NCBI GenBank assembly: GCA_020465985.1
Contig: JAANYP010002347.1
Coordinates: forward strand, 242,524-306,523
Reading direction: 5' to 3'
From: Centrapalus pauciflorus
Taxonomy: Eukaryota; Streptophyta; Magnoliopsida; Asterales; Asteraceae
Length of the DNA: 64,000 nucleotides
In this document: positions 1 through 9,967 of the stretch, piece by piece
Numbering within the stretch: the first letter of the stretch is position 1
Layout: each line of letters starts with the position of its first letter
Notes under the pieces: model-generated
Databases searched by the model: none
What the model was told of the DNA's origin: nothing
The model's input: only the letters and a program-made list of their open reading frames with translations
Program-made: the position numbers and the translations under genes

Positions 1-402
1 TTAGTTACCTGTGTGTATATGTCACAACTTCAGCAACACACATAATGTCTTATATATAAATGTGACAAAATCAACGACACACTTAGTGACATGTGTGTAT
101 ATGTCACAACTTCAACGACACACACAATGACATCTATATAAATGTCACAAACTCGGTGACACATATAGTGTCTTATATATGAATGTCACAAAATCAGCGT
201 CATGTATAGCAACTTGTGAGTCTATGTTACAAAACTAATGACATCTATAGTGACTTATACATGAATGTTACCAAAAGTAGTGACATACATAGAGATTTTG
301 GTGACATCATCGTCCCAAAACATGTCACCGAAACTATCACAAATTTGTGACATTTAGATACATGTCGCTAAAGATGTCGCTAAATGAGGTTTTCTTGTAG
401 TG
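1..402. mobile_element. Right end of a CACTA (En/Spm-type) DNA transposon, left part outside window
   Basis: The first 400 bases are a degenerate field of short direct and inverted motifs built on TGTCAC/GTGACA and GTCGCTAAA, about every 40-60 bp. It ends in TTTTCTTGTAGTG, the reverse complement of the CACTACAAGAAAA terminus known from plant CACTA elements. Dense subterminal repeats next to such a terminus are the usual binding field for this superfamily's transposase. No transposase coding sequence is visible. The 3-bp target duplication cannot be tested because the other end is missing. Confidence 0.8.
390..402. repeat. CACTA terminal inverted repeat (one copy)
   Basis: TTTTCTTGTAGTG reads CACTACAAGAAAA on the minus strand. 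It marks the exact border between transposon DNA to the left and the LUC7-like gene remnant to the right. Confidence 0.8.
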
Positions 403-479
403 GAATCCCTTGCCTCATTTTTTGTACCAAGCATGATGAGAATAAATTAAAATTTTATTTTATTTTTGTTGTTTACTCA

Positions 480-1148
480 AGCGTTGAGTACTCTCCAAGG
501 CAAGATTCCTATGTGCCAATATTTGAAGCAGAACTGGCTGAAATCTGTGAGAAATTGGTTACTTTTTTACCTTTTTGGAGGATCTTGTTGCAAATCTGTA
601 TTACTTGAAATATCTCACTTCATAAATGATTACTTTGTTTCAGGTAATGGAGTTTGATATATAGAAGAGTTAACTGTGGTTGGGGAGCGACTTGCACAAG
701 AGGTTAAGGTCCCTCCTCCCCCACATGTGCCAGTTGAAAAATCTGAGCAACTATCTATGTTCGAGGAGAAAATCAAGAACCTTCTAGAATCAGTGGAGGC
801 TCTTGGGGATGATGGTAAGGTGGGTGAAGAAGAGGCCCTCATGAGGTAAGAACACACAAATAGTTTCTGCATGCTATAGAATGATATCAGTTTCGGTAAA
901 ACTTCTTTTGATTAATTATTATCGATTGTGTACGGGTGGATCTGCTAAACATCGAGAAAACAACATTGACCATGCAACCACAAAACGACAAAGTTTTAAT
1001 GATTGCTCAGGAAAAGAAAATGGCTCTTCGTGAAACATGTGGTTCCTTTTTGAAAGCAAATGATGCCAGTGATAGAACTCAGTATCATGTGACTGGAACA
1101 CAACATATCGGTTATGGCATGGTCAAAGATTTCCTTACTGAATACAAG
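480..1148 (+). pseudogene. LUC7-like U1 snRNP-associated protein gene fragment (3 exon remnants)
   Basis: LUC7 proteins belong to the yeast U1 snRNP or associate with it in other eukaryotes, and help select 5' splice sites. Three exon remnants appear in order. At about 480-560 is the stretch with SPRQDSYVPIFEAELAE, from the region after the first zinc finger. At 661-845 is a coiled-coil stretch with EKIKNLLESVEALGDDGKV, ending in a GTAAGA donor. At 935-1148 is the second zinc-finger region, with HVTGTQHIGYGMVKDF, ending before GTAACA. Damage is clear. There is a TGA at 655-657 just before the middle exon. The acceptor before the third exon reads ACG where AG is expected. The first cysteine of the second finger is Arg (ALRETCGSF). 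The N-terminal CCCH finger and C-terminal RS/RE tail are absent. Introns are present, so this is not a retrocopy. The CACTA end lies about 80 bp upstream. Confidence 0.75.
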
Positions 1149-2180
1149 GTAACATAACATAGCAGAATACATGGTCAGAGATGCCCTTGATAGAACTCAG
1201 TTTCTAACAAAACCAAATGAATGAAAATTTAAGTACAAGTAAACGCATAACAGAAACACTATTGTTTAAATCATATTTACAAATTCAATTTGAATTTATA
1301 TCTATCATGTTGATGTCATAAACACATAACATAACCAAGAATAACCCAAATGATTTGAATAAAAAAGCTAACAAGTAAATGCAAATTTTAGAGAGACAAG
1401 AGAGCTAAAGTAAAAAAAAAAAAAGTAGTAACCTTGAAAATGATGAAGAATTTTGAGATAGTGTTGAAGTGTCCTACCTAACATAATAAATAATTTAAAA
1501 GAAAAATGGTCCATTCTGAGCATGGGAAAGAAGTTGATGTTACTTTAGAATGTTTAGTGATGTGTGTCTGTACAACAAAACTTGAATCATAACTCACTTT
1601 TCTTTCTCATGGGCTATGACAAGTAACTGAAGGAGCCCACTATGGTTACCAATTAAAAATCTGGAACCATCTGCCTCCACCCTTCCATAGGCTCTAGTAA
1701 ATGACTACAAGTTCATATGGCAGAATGCTTATAAGTCAAAATAATTAAAAATTTTAAATAATGTAATGTGGCATCAAACTCGTAATCGAGATCGATTTCC
1801 ACAGCAGTTTAAGGGAGTTATCCCTTGATGATTAGAACAGCAAAATGAAACATTCATCACTCAATCTTCAAGTATTGAAACCCTAGATCCCAAATTCTAC
1901 AAAGAAATTCACAAGAAACAACCGTTGATGATCAAAAAAATGAAATCAAACATTCAACACTTAATTTGCAATTTATGAAACCCTAAATCTCAAATGAAAA
2001 TAACAATGTATACATATTAAAAACAACTTATGCGAAGGCGGATAGGTTTCAACAGAATCAATCCACGTTTCAGCTTGACGAGCTTAATCTATGCACAACA
2101 AATTTTCATCGAATTAGGTGTAGATGCAGACTGAGTGATTGTCACTTGAGACTTTGTTTCATCAGCGTGCTTATTAGTAG
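1149..2180. other. Noncoding AT-rich stretch after the LUC7 remnant
   Basis: No supported gene. At about 1827-2000 a segment containing GAAACCCTA and a run of CAAAT/CATTCA words occurs twice in degenerate tandem form. I found no further LUC7 exons here. The stretch ends at the AGTAG target site of the next retrotransposon. Confidence 0.5.
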
Positions 2181-2750
2181 TGTTAGTGCATCCTGTGTGA
2201 CGATAGCAGTCTAAGTGTAGATAATGTTTTGTAATTGTTCAAGTCTTCGCAATTGCACGGTAATACATGTTTGATATATGTTTTGATGCTGATTGTATAT
2301 ATGTTTGAACTTGTTGGTGATTGATGTTTTACTTAAGTTCAAACATAAGTTCAAACATAAGTTCTAGAACAAGTTCAAAGACAAGTTCTAGAATAAGTTC
2401 AAAGCCCTGGTTCGAACTTATTGGTGGACAAGTTCGTGGGCATGGGCCTTCTCGAACTTGTCCAGGCTAAGTTCGAATCTGATGGTTATAATTAAGGTTT
2501 AATCAGTTTTGATTAAGTATCTATGCAGAAACTTTTGTTCGAGGCGATTACGAACTTGTGAGCGTTTGCAGAGTGTTTTCAGAGTGTTCTTGGAGAGAAT
2601 CACGTGTCGGGACATTCGTCGTATACGTCTATCATCGTGTTGGTGTCTGTGTTTCGTGTTTGTGATCAATCCGTTAAACCCCTAACGAGGATTTCGCACT
2701 CGTTGGACGGTGTCACGTCAAGATTGGATCCGTAGGTAGGTGACCTTACA
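2181..2750 (+). repeat. Element A 5' LTR
   Basis: 570 bp, TG...CA borders. It contains a cluster of 12-bp-spaced words of the type AAGTTCAAACAT/AAGTTCTAGAAC and copies of AAGTTCGAAC. Compared with the 3' LTR it lacks one 17-bp repeat unit and shows some 25-30 substitutions by eye. Confidence 0.9.
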
Positions 2751-2752
2751 AG

Positions 2753-2768
2753 TGGTATTAGAGCCAGG
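2753..2768 (+). other. Element A primer-binding site (initiator Met tRNA type)
   Basis: TGGTATTAGAGCCAGG starts two bases after the LTR end. It matches the usual plant TGGTATCAGAGC initiator-tRNA complement with one change. Confidence 0.8.
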
Positions 2769-2895
2769 TTCATGTTTTCATGGTGTGTTTCGCGCCGAAG
2801 AAGGCAGGGTTCGACACTATGGTGTCAAAGTTGCAATCTGTTATGATTGCCTTGGTATACAACAAGATGTTCAGCTTTTCGGAGATGTTCATCTA
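2768..2895 (+). repeat. Misplaced duplicate of an internal piece of the element A ORF
   Basis: Bases 2768-2895 repeat bases about 4200-4325 nearly exactly. The piece encodes the conserved HV(F/I)MVCFAPKKAGFD part of the 3' ORF. It is fused directly to the primer-binding site, and the join falls in the shared word GGTTCATGTT. A short-homology template jump during reverse transcription explains this best. Confidence 0.8.
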
Positions 2896-3049
2896 GGATG
2901 CGTTTTTGGTTGAAGAAACAAATATTGTGTGAAAGTCTATTGCTTAGTGTGAATGATTTCGCAAAGTTTGTAAAATTCTGTTACATGAAAAAGTTGGAAA
3001 AGTAGGAGTTTATTCAAGAATTTTCAAAATTTTCAGTTATGTTCGAAAT

Positions 3050-3720
3050 CCAGACAAATTCGATGTTACCTTTGAACTTGCTGGAAGTTCAAACTTAAGC
3101 TAAGTTCGACGGTAGTTGATATAAATAGGTCAACAGGGCTTCATTTAAGACACCTACCCTCGAATTTCTGTTCTCGAACTTGTGCACGGTGATCTCGAAC
3201 TTGTTCTCGAACATACCGATTTTCGAATTTCCATCCTATTCCTCGAAGTTTTCCCACTATTTCTCGAACATACAAGTATACTTGAGTACATTGATCATCA
3301 TAATACTAAGTAAGTGTAGTGTAGGACATTACTGTGGCAAAAATCGACCATATTTGATATTTATGTTATTTGAAAACTTGGTGATTTAAAATCACAAGTT
3401 TTCAAAGATAAAAGTTCAAATAAATGTTACATAAATTTGATTAGAACCTAATAGGACTAGATCATATGGTTGATTAAGTCAAATGGGGTCAAAATCATGG
3501 TTTTTAAGTTGAAAGTGACCGACTTTGAATTTGTTCTTCAGGTTCGAACTTGTCAGAAACTTCGAACTTGTTGAAATATCTATAAGTTCGAAGTCAGTCA
3601 AATTCGAATGGATGTCTCGAATTTATTTAAGTTCCAATGCATTTTAACAATTTCGAATTTGTCTAAGTTCGAATGTGTTGGACTTCGAACTTAATCAAGT
3701 TCGAAGTTATGCAAATTCAA
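3050..3720 (+). repeat. TTCGAA-motif array upstream of the element A ORF
   Basis: Many dispersed copies of the palindromic word AAGTTCGAACTT and its halves (TTCGAACTTG, AATTCGAA, CTCGAACAT) lie between the duplicated scrap and the ORF start. Spacing is irregular. The same word family recurs in this element's LTRs. No coding potential. Confidence 0.75.
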
Positions 3721-3770
3721 CTTTAACAAATTTAAATTTATTTTCATTTCTAATTCTTAATTGGTGATTT

Positions 3771-3783
3771 TGTGTGCAGATAT
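3771..3783 (+). promoter_or_regulatory. Candidate 3' splice site directly before the element A 3' ORF
   Basis: TTTTGTGTGCAG is followed at once by ATATGGGAGAC, so the first ATG (3782) lies two bases after the AG. Element F has the same arrangement (TACTGTGCAG then ATATGGCAG). Confidence 0.5.
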
Positions 3784-6700
3784 GGGAGACCGTGCGTTTT
3801 ATAATAAACATAATATGGTCATGGCTGTGGATCTACAGTTGCCAGATGCCCAACCCTATCGTCAGATGATTGAATTCCTGACGCAGTCCCGAGTTTCCTA
3901 CGCACTCACTCACAATTTGCAAATTACCTTGAAGTATGTGAGACAATTCTGGGAGCATCTTCAAGTAGACTGCTCAGTTACCCCTACTATACTGCGAACA
4001 AGAGTAGGCGGTCAACCAATTGCGTTTTCGGCTAACATGTTGAGGCAGATTCTACAATTAGGCACGGAGGAACAAGAAGCAGGACCAATAAATTTTCCTT
4101 TACCAATAAGGCAAGCGGCCTTTTTGAGAATGGGATATGCGCAAGATATAACGAAAGCTTCTTACGTCAAAAGCGGACTGATTGGTCAATGGAGGTACCT
4201 GGTTCATGTTATCATGGTGTGTTTCGCGCCGAAGAAGGCAGGGTTCGACACTATGGTGTCAAAGCTGCAATCTGCTATGATTGCCTTTGTATACAACAAG
4301 AGGTTCAGCTTTTTAGAGATGTTTTTTTGGGGAATTTGTGCACCAGATCACAGCTTCGGCAAGGGAATGATTCTTATTGTATCCTCGTTTTGCCATGATG
4401 ATAATTCGTCATTTCTGGCCAAATCTTCCGCCACTACCAGACCAAAGTGGCATTGTGTTGATTGACAAGCGCATCTTTACTGACTGCCAGACCCATAATG
4501 CGAGAAGGGCTGAGCAGGTCAGGCCTCAAGTAGCACCATTGTTTGGGACAGTCATAGATCCAGATTTTGTCGCCCCGGAAGGTGAAGATTGGATTGGTGA
4601 AGCCCCACCCCAACAGCATCAGCAGTAGCAGCAACATCAATTAGCAACAACAGCAACTGAGAAGAGCACCGGTTAGAAGAACTCCGGCTACTAGAACCAT
4701 TTCTCGCTCCCAACCAGCCACTGCAGCTGTTGGACCATCATCTGAAGCTGCTGACCCATCTAGTTCGGCTCCACAATATGACAAGAGGGAGAAAACTCTG
4801 GAGGCAATTTGGGCACAGGGAACAGCTGCGGAGCAAGATCTTGCTGAACAACTGGTTCAGGACGTTTTAGATCCTCCAGCTGATCTACATGATATTTTCA
4901 AGGAAATAGATGAATACCAGCCCTCTGATGCTGAATTTGTAGACACAGAGGTCCAGGTTGAAGAATAATGCGCTAGGGAACAAACTGAGGCTAAGGGTCA
5001 TGTCGAGACCGCCTACAAGTCTGATTCGGAATCAAGTTCTGAAGGAACAGATGCAGAAGATATGGATGTCACAGTTGGCAGATATGGATCTAGGTTAGTT
5101 GTTAGCAGAAGTAGAATGAAACGGCCAACAATCAGTGATGAAGAGGCTGAAGAGTCCGAGTTTGAATTAGAAGAAGAAGTTTCTCTCGTCCCTAGGCATA
5201 TAGCAAAGAGGCATAGATTCATGCAGGGAGCTCCGTATACTTCTGCTACTCCGCCTGTGTCAACTCCCACTCCATCCGCATCAACCGCAGCTCAATCAAC
5301 ATCCACCTCTACTCCATCTACATCGACTCCATTCACAGAGAACCAGCGGTTTACAGAATTGAACGGAAAAGTGGACTTCAAAACAGTCCAAATTTACCAG
5401 CTTTCAACAGCCGTAAAAGAGTTGCAACAGCATAATGCATGCTTGGATCAAGAGAATGTTGCATTAAAGACAACTGTGGCAGATCAACAAGTTGAGCTGA
5501 AGACTCAACAAGCCCAGATTCTGACTATGCAGACCCTCATTGAGCAAATAATGAAAGATCTCCGAGCTCAGGGGGAGAGTAGCTGCAAAGATGATGAGTT
5601 GAGAAGGGTCAGGAGAGAAGATGAAGAAGGCGATGATCCAGATGCACAGAAAGATAGTGAGATAGCATATCTTTCTCAAAAGACTGCTCAGCAAGCAATT
5701 AGTCAAGGGGAGCCTAGTTCTTCAAGCATGGGTGGAGGTAAAGCTCTAGAGAAAGGAAAGGAGCCTGAAGCCTCAAAGGATGTTGACCAACAAATGATAG
5801 AGGCTCTGATAGATCTTGATGATGAGGATGAATTCAGATGTGATCAAGAAGATCTTGAAGAAGGGGAGTTCGTCTCAGAAGAAGTTGTAGACTGGAAATC
5901 AGACGATAAAGTAATAGAAGATGAGGATGATAATGTTGATTAGGTATTGATCTCAAAGCAGTCTGTCACTGAACAATATGTAAATAATGATCAGAATGTG
6001 ACAGACTTAGATGTGCTTAACTCAGCATCTATTGAAGAATCAGAGTCTGATACAGCTGAAAGGGAACAATCAAAGGTAGAGAATATGAGATTATGGTTTA
6101 AAAAAGAAGAGCAGAAGAATGACTTGGCAGTGAAGAAAAAGATGAGGCTGCCAAGTCCAGGAAAGCTTACTGGTGGAATTCTGAGCTGGTTCTTTGATAG
6201 GGAACTACAGCTTTTCATTCTAAAAAGAAGGGATGGGCTTTAGTACTTGAGAATAAGGCTCAAAGATTTCAACTCAATGCCTAAGTGTGAGGTAAAGTAG
6301 TTGGTCTGGAAGGAGCTCATAAACCTTGGAGACGACCCCTATGCTGAAGTGATTGCAAAGATTATCAGAAGGGAGGGTAGATCTAGAAGGTTCGAAAAGC
6401 TAAACCCAAGATCAGGCAAGAGAGTAGAAGACGAGACAAGAATAGATCTGCATACTAGGAAACTATGGGCTCAGATGGTTTACAAACCAGTAAGATGCTT
6501 AAAGAAGGTTCCGTTGAAATCTATGTCACAGGATGTTCTTTCAATCATGAAATGGTGGTTTGTAGACAACGAAACAGCTGAGGCAGTGATGGAGGATTAT
6601 GAGGAAAAAGTTATTTTGAAAGTATATGATCCGTTACATCTTGTAAACCTGTCACCAAAACGACCTGCAGAAACTCCATGAACAACCTATCTACTTCCAC

Positions 6701-6802
6701 GAAGGTTGGAGATCGGAAGACAAGAAGTACCAAAAGGTTGTCAAGGTCTGTACAGAGAAGGGTTTGTATGCTGGTAGTATTTTGAATAAGCCTAGTACTT
6801 AG
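3782..6802 (+). pseudogene. Decayed Sirevirus-type extra 3' ORF (homologue of the element F ORF)
   Basis: It is collinear with the intact 1004-residue ORF of element F over its whole length. It shows the N-terminal helical domain (SRVSYALTHN, YVRQFWEHLQVDCSVTPT, KSGLIGQWRYLVH, CFAPKKAGFD), a Gln-rich linker, acidic patches, the RHIAKRHRFMQG basic box, a coiled coil near 5340-5560, and the C-terminal conserved domain (GGILSWFFDRELQLFILKRR). Inactivating changes include frameshifts near 4330-4400 and 4630, in-frame TAG codons at 5941-5943, 6241-6243 and 6298-6300, and a frameshift near 6655. The function of the family is unknown. I see no signal peptide, membrane segment or enzyme motif. The ATG at 3782 follows the splice-acceptor-like sequence. 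Confidence 0.8.
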
Positions 6803-6833
6803 ACAAAATGTATATCTAGTTAGAAGCTATCGT

Positions 6834-6845
6834 CAAGGGGGAGTC
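6834..6845 (+). other. Element A polypurine tract
   Basis: AAGGGGGAGTC abuts the 3' LTR at 6846. It is the expected plus-strand primer, and element F has the same tract. Confidence 0.8.
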
Positions 6846-7427
6846 TGTTAGTGCATCCTGTGTGATGATAGCAGTCTAAGTGTAGATAATGTTTTGTAAT
6901 AGTTCAAGTCTTCGTAATTGCACGGTAATACTTGTTTGATATATGTTTTGATATTGATTGTATATATGTTTGAACTTGTTGGTGATTGATGTTTTACTTA
7001 AGTTCAAACATAAGTTCAAAGATAAGTTCAAACATAAGTTCTAGAACAAGTTCAAAGACAAGTTCTAGAATAAGTTCAAAGCCTTGGTTCGAACTTATTG
7101 GTGGACAAGTTCGTGGGCTTGGGCCTTCTGGAACTTGTCCAGGCTAAGTTTGAATTTGATGGTTATAATTAAGGTTTAATTAGTTTTGATTAAGTATCTT
7201 TGCAGAAATCTTTGTTCGAGGCGATTACGAACTTGTGAGCGTTTGCAGAGTGTTTTTAGAGTGTTCTTAGAGAGAATCACGTGTCAAGACTTTCGTCCTA
7301 TACGTCTATCATCGTGTTGGTCTCCGTGTTTCGTGTGTGTGATCAATCCGTTAAACCCCTAACGAGGATTCCGCACTCGTTAGACGGTGTCACATCAAGA
7401 TTGGATCCATGGGTAGGTGACCTTACA
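6846..7427 (+). repeat. Element A 3' LTR
   Basis: 582 bp, matching the 5' LTR end to end, with one extra AAGTTCAAA-type unit. It is followed by the target duplication AGTAG. Confidence 0.9.
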
Positions 7428-8918
7428 AGTAGAATCCGGATGAAAACAGTCGGTTGATCAATTTCCTGAATGGACTCTGGATCAAAAGTAACTCAAGAAA
7501 CAATATCATCCATTTTGGCAATTACCTTTGTGACACTGTTAGAAATCAGCTGGAGTTTTTATTAGGGTTTTAAAGATGGTGTGGGATACGAATTTTGCAT
7601 AGGTTAGGATCTAACTTAGAGACATTGAGTGTGCATAGAGAAGGGAAACAATTGAGTGCATTGAGTGTGCATAGGGAAGCGAAAAAGTAGCCTTCTGGTT
7701 TGCATTTTCATTAATTCAAAATATTGACAAACAAATTCAAATTTTAAATTTTAGGCTGTAAGAACTTGTACATTAAGCTTATTGAGCAGTTGCTCTTAAA
7801 ATTCAGCCAATATGCTTTAGATACTTGTACATTAGGCATAAACAGTTGTTTTTAAGACCAATGGGCTAAATACATTATATAGTAGTAATGTAGCAACTTC
7901 TCATAATTTTCATTTCGTGAACTAGACCACAATCCACATTGTGGTGCACATATGTCATATTGAACTAACTATCATGAACATATCATCATATTAATAATAA
8001 TGAATAATACATAGAATAACAATCAACTTTTACGTGACTTCGTTAGCATGATTCTTTCCAATTTAACCAAGATTTCTACTTTCTACTAACCTTTCCAAAC
8101 AATAATCTATGGCTAAATTTCTAAATAACCATTCATGTAAAAGCCAAAGTCAAAAGTCAAAATTGACTCCAAAATTCCATTGAAGCTCACCTTCACCAAT
8201 TCAAAGAAAGCTAGCAAACGTTTATACCTTTGAGTGTGAATGTGATGAGAATGCTTGAATTTAGCTTGTTGGTTTCTTGGATCTTTACTTTGCCAAAACT
8301 TCCCCAACTTGAGTTGGAAACTCAAGATTTGGCCAAAATTGCTTCCAAATGATGTTCTAAATCTCTCCTAGTGAATGTTCTTGGCAAAAAAGTAAGGATT
8401 TTTCATGAAAAATGGCTAAGATTCAGTGGCCGCAATGGGAGGCGCAGGGAGGCACTTGGATAGGGTTTGAGTGAGCAATTTGTTTCTATTTAAATCAGTG
8501 GAATACGAGCAAGCGCACACCTGGTCGCATGCCTTATTTAGTGGGGGCATGCTTGGTTCATAAAAATGATAAGTTGTTCATAAAAATTATTTTTAGTTCA
8601 ACAACGTGAAGCATATATGCATTTCCCCTTCCCCAACTTAAAGAATTGTGTCGTCCTCGACACAGAATTAAAGTAGAAAAAAAGGAAAACTTGCGATAAA
8701 ATAATTTTACGAAAAGCGCACTTAGAGCATAGCATGAATGGAAATATAAAGAAAAGCATGGAAATGAAAACCGCAACAGATACCACCGGTGCCAACACGA
8801 ACACCGGGGACAATTGTTTATGGCCGAAGGCCCAACCACATAGCGAAAGCACAAATTGTCCTGACACATATGAATCTAAAAAGTTATAACAACCGAGTGG
8901 AACACATTTAGGATTCTT
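7428..8918 (-). other. Noncoding, probable 3' untranslated region of the Athila-like element B
   Basis: No ORF of substance. On the minus strand a purine-rich tract AAGTTGGGGAAGGGGAAAT (8621-8639) lies downstream of the env-position ORF, where Athila elements carry a tract of this kind. To its left is AT-rich sequence with leader-like composition. I could not find a copy of the right-hand LTR of element B (44416-45509) here, so the true 3' end of B is unresolved or lost. Confidence 0.4.
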
Positions 8919-9934
8919 TCAGAGGTCTTCGGGAGTTGTGGGACGTGAGGTCCTTACTGAAATCGATCGAGAGTCACGGTGGAATGCCATCATCTCAAGT
9001 GCCTCAACTCTGGAATGGAGGCTCGTCAGCCAACGCGAGCGAGCTCCTACTGAGAGTGACTGTATCTTGAGCTCTTGATTCAGCTTGTCTACTTCTGTCA
9101 ACAAGGCCTTATTTGCATTGAGCAATCCCTCAATCGCTTCCATTGCTTCTAGGTGAGCTTCTAACATTTCATGGTCAGACTCTCGTTGGCTTGATGAACC
9201 ACCTATCTCTTGGTGCTCCTCAACTAATCGGGCCTTACCCTTGCCATTTTCCTTCTCATACACATAAAAGGAACGTGTAGGAGGTATGACGGATATAGTT
9301 CCATGAGCAGGATCCCGAATCATGAAAGTTTCAGATGTTTGTTCAAAGACTAGTCTCGTCATTGTAGCTCGAGTGAACCACACATATTTCGGACCCAAAA
9401 ATCTTGGACTCGACCCTTCTGGAATGATCCCCATATTGATGAACAATTCACTTAGCATACGTGCGTAAGGGATTTCAGTGTGAGTTCTGGCGAGGGTTGC
9501 TTCCCATAAAGTTTGCATGATTATATAGGCTAAGGAGATAGCTGGGTTTCCTGTTAGTAGGTCATGGATAATCATCACTTCTCGAGTCCTGACAGATGTA
9601 GTGCTAGCTGAGCGAGGCAAGATGTTAAAAACCACCAACTTCCACAATACTTTGGCCCATGGTCGAAGGTCTCCCCTATAATATTTCGTGTAAGAACAGG
9701 TTTGATCGATGGTTAATTTAAAGACCTCGTACAAATTCTGATCCCATCCTTTGGAATGCCGAAGGACGCCATTGATAAATCCGACTACGTCCAGAATTCC
9801 CGGGTCAAAGGGTTGTCAGTATCAAAATCAAAGTAGTCGCAAAGATCTGTCCTAGAATCAAACACTTCATTACCACTGATATTACCTCTAAGCTCAAAAT
9901 CGTGATCCAATTCACCCTCACGACGTAGCAATGT
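8919..9934 (-). pseudogene. Env-position ORF of element B, downstream (C-terminal) half
   Basis: The longest open stretch (8919-9734) resembles the domain called putative plant transposon protein (Pfam PF20167). That domain is common next to gypsy pol genes in plants; the typical words here are LRPWAKVLWKLVVFNILPRS and MIIHDLLTGNPAISLAYII. A C-terminal coiled coil runs through about residues 185-250 (EAHLEAMEAIEGLLNANKAL). A frameshift near 9815-9825 separates it from the upstream part (GNISGNEVFDSRTD). The upstream part reads in frame up to the element C target site at 9930-9934 and resumes at 16565. No signal peptide or membrane segment is evident, so calling it an envelope gene is not supported. 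The family assignment is from memory of sequence patterns. Confidence 0.6.
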
Positions 9935-9967
9935 TGTCACACCCCGTTACCGCGGTTGGCAACGAAG
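9935..9967 (-). repeat. Element C 3' LTR remnant (33 bp)
   Basis: It matches the outer edge of the right-hand LTR (14077-14109) with one mismatch (GTTACCGCGG against GTTACCCCGG). Because its outer border carries the TSD, this is a post-insertion internal deletion and not a truncated insertion. Confidence 0.85.

Larger units (their letters stand above)
2181..7427 (+). mobile_element. Element A: non-autonomous Sirevirus-like Ty1/copia LTR element without gag or pol
   Basis: Two LTRs (2181-2750 and 6846-7427) begin TGTTAGTGCA and end CCTTACA. They are flanked by a perfect 5-bp duplication AGTAG at 2176-2180 and 7428-7432. An initiator-Met-type primer site follows the 5' LTR and a polypurine tract precedes the 3' LTR. 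Between them there is no capsid, protease, integrase or reverse transcriptase homology. What remains is a duplicated ORF scrap, an array of TTCGAA-type motifs and a decayed large 3' ORF homologous to the intact one of element F. It is therefore a deletion derivative that must have been mobilised by proteins supplied in trans. LTR divergence of about 5 percent by eye makes it one of the older complete insertions here. Confidence 0.9.

Noticed and set aside
1..402. A centromeric or subtelomeric satellite
   Set aside because: The repeats are too irregular, and they end precisely at a CACTA terminus, so they are subterminal repeats.
630..872. 80-codon minus-strand open frame opposite the LUC7 exon
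   Set aside because: It is a shadow of the conserved plus-strand LUC7-like reading.
2330..2560. Heat-shock elements (as in ONSEN) to explain the TTC/GAA words
   Set aside because: Heat-shock elements need GAA and TTC separated by two bases in alternation. Here TTC and GAA are fused as TTCGAA, or the words do not alternate at the required spacing.
5941..6300. Stop-codon reassignment or programmed UAG readthrough, since most breaks in elements A and D and in the MULE gene are TAG
   Set aside because: Frameshifts accompany the TAGs in A and D, the changes are of mixed type (transitions and transversions), and neighbouring copies have sense codons there. Ordinary decay suffices.
7428..8640. A left LTR copy of element B matching 44416-45509
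   Set aside because: I compared the ends and the characteristic words (TGTTATTCC, GTGTCGTTACC, the C run) and found none here. The match is not supported.
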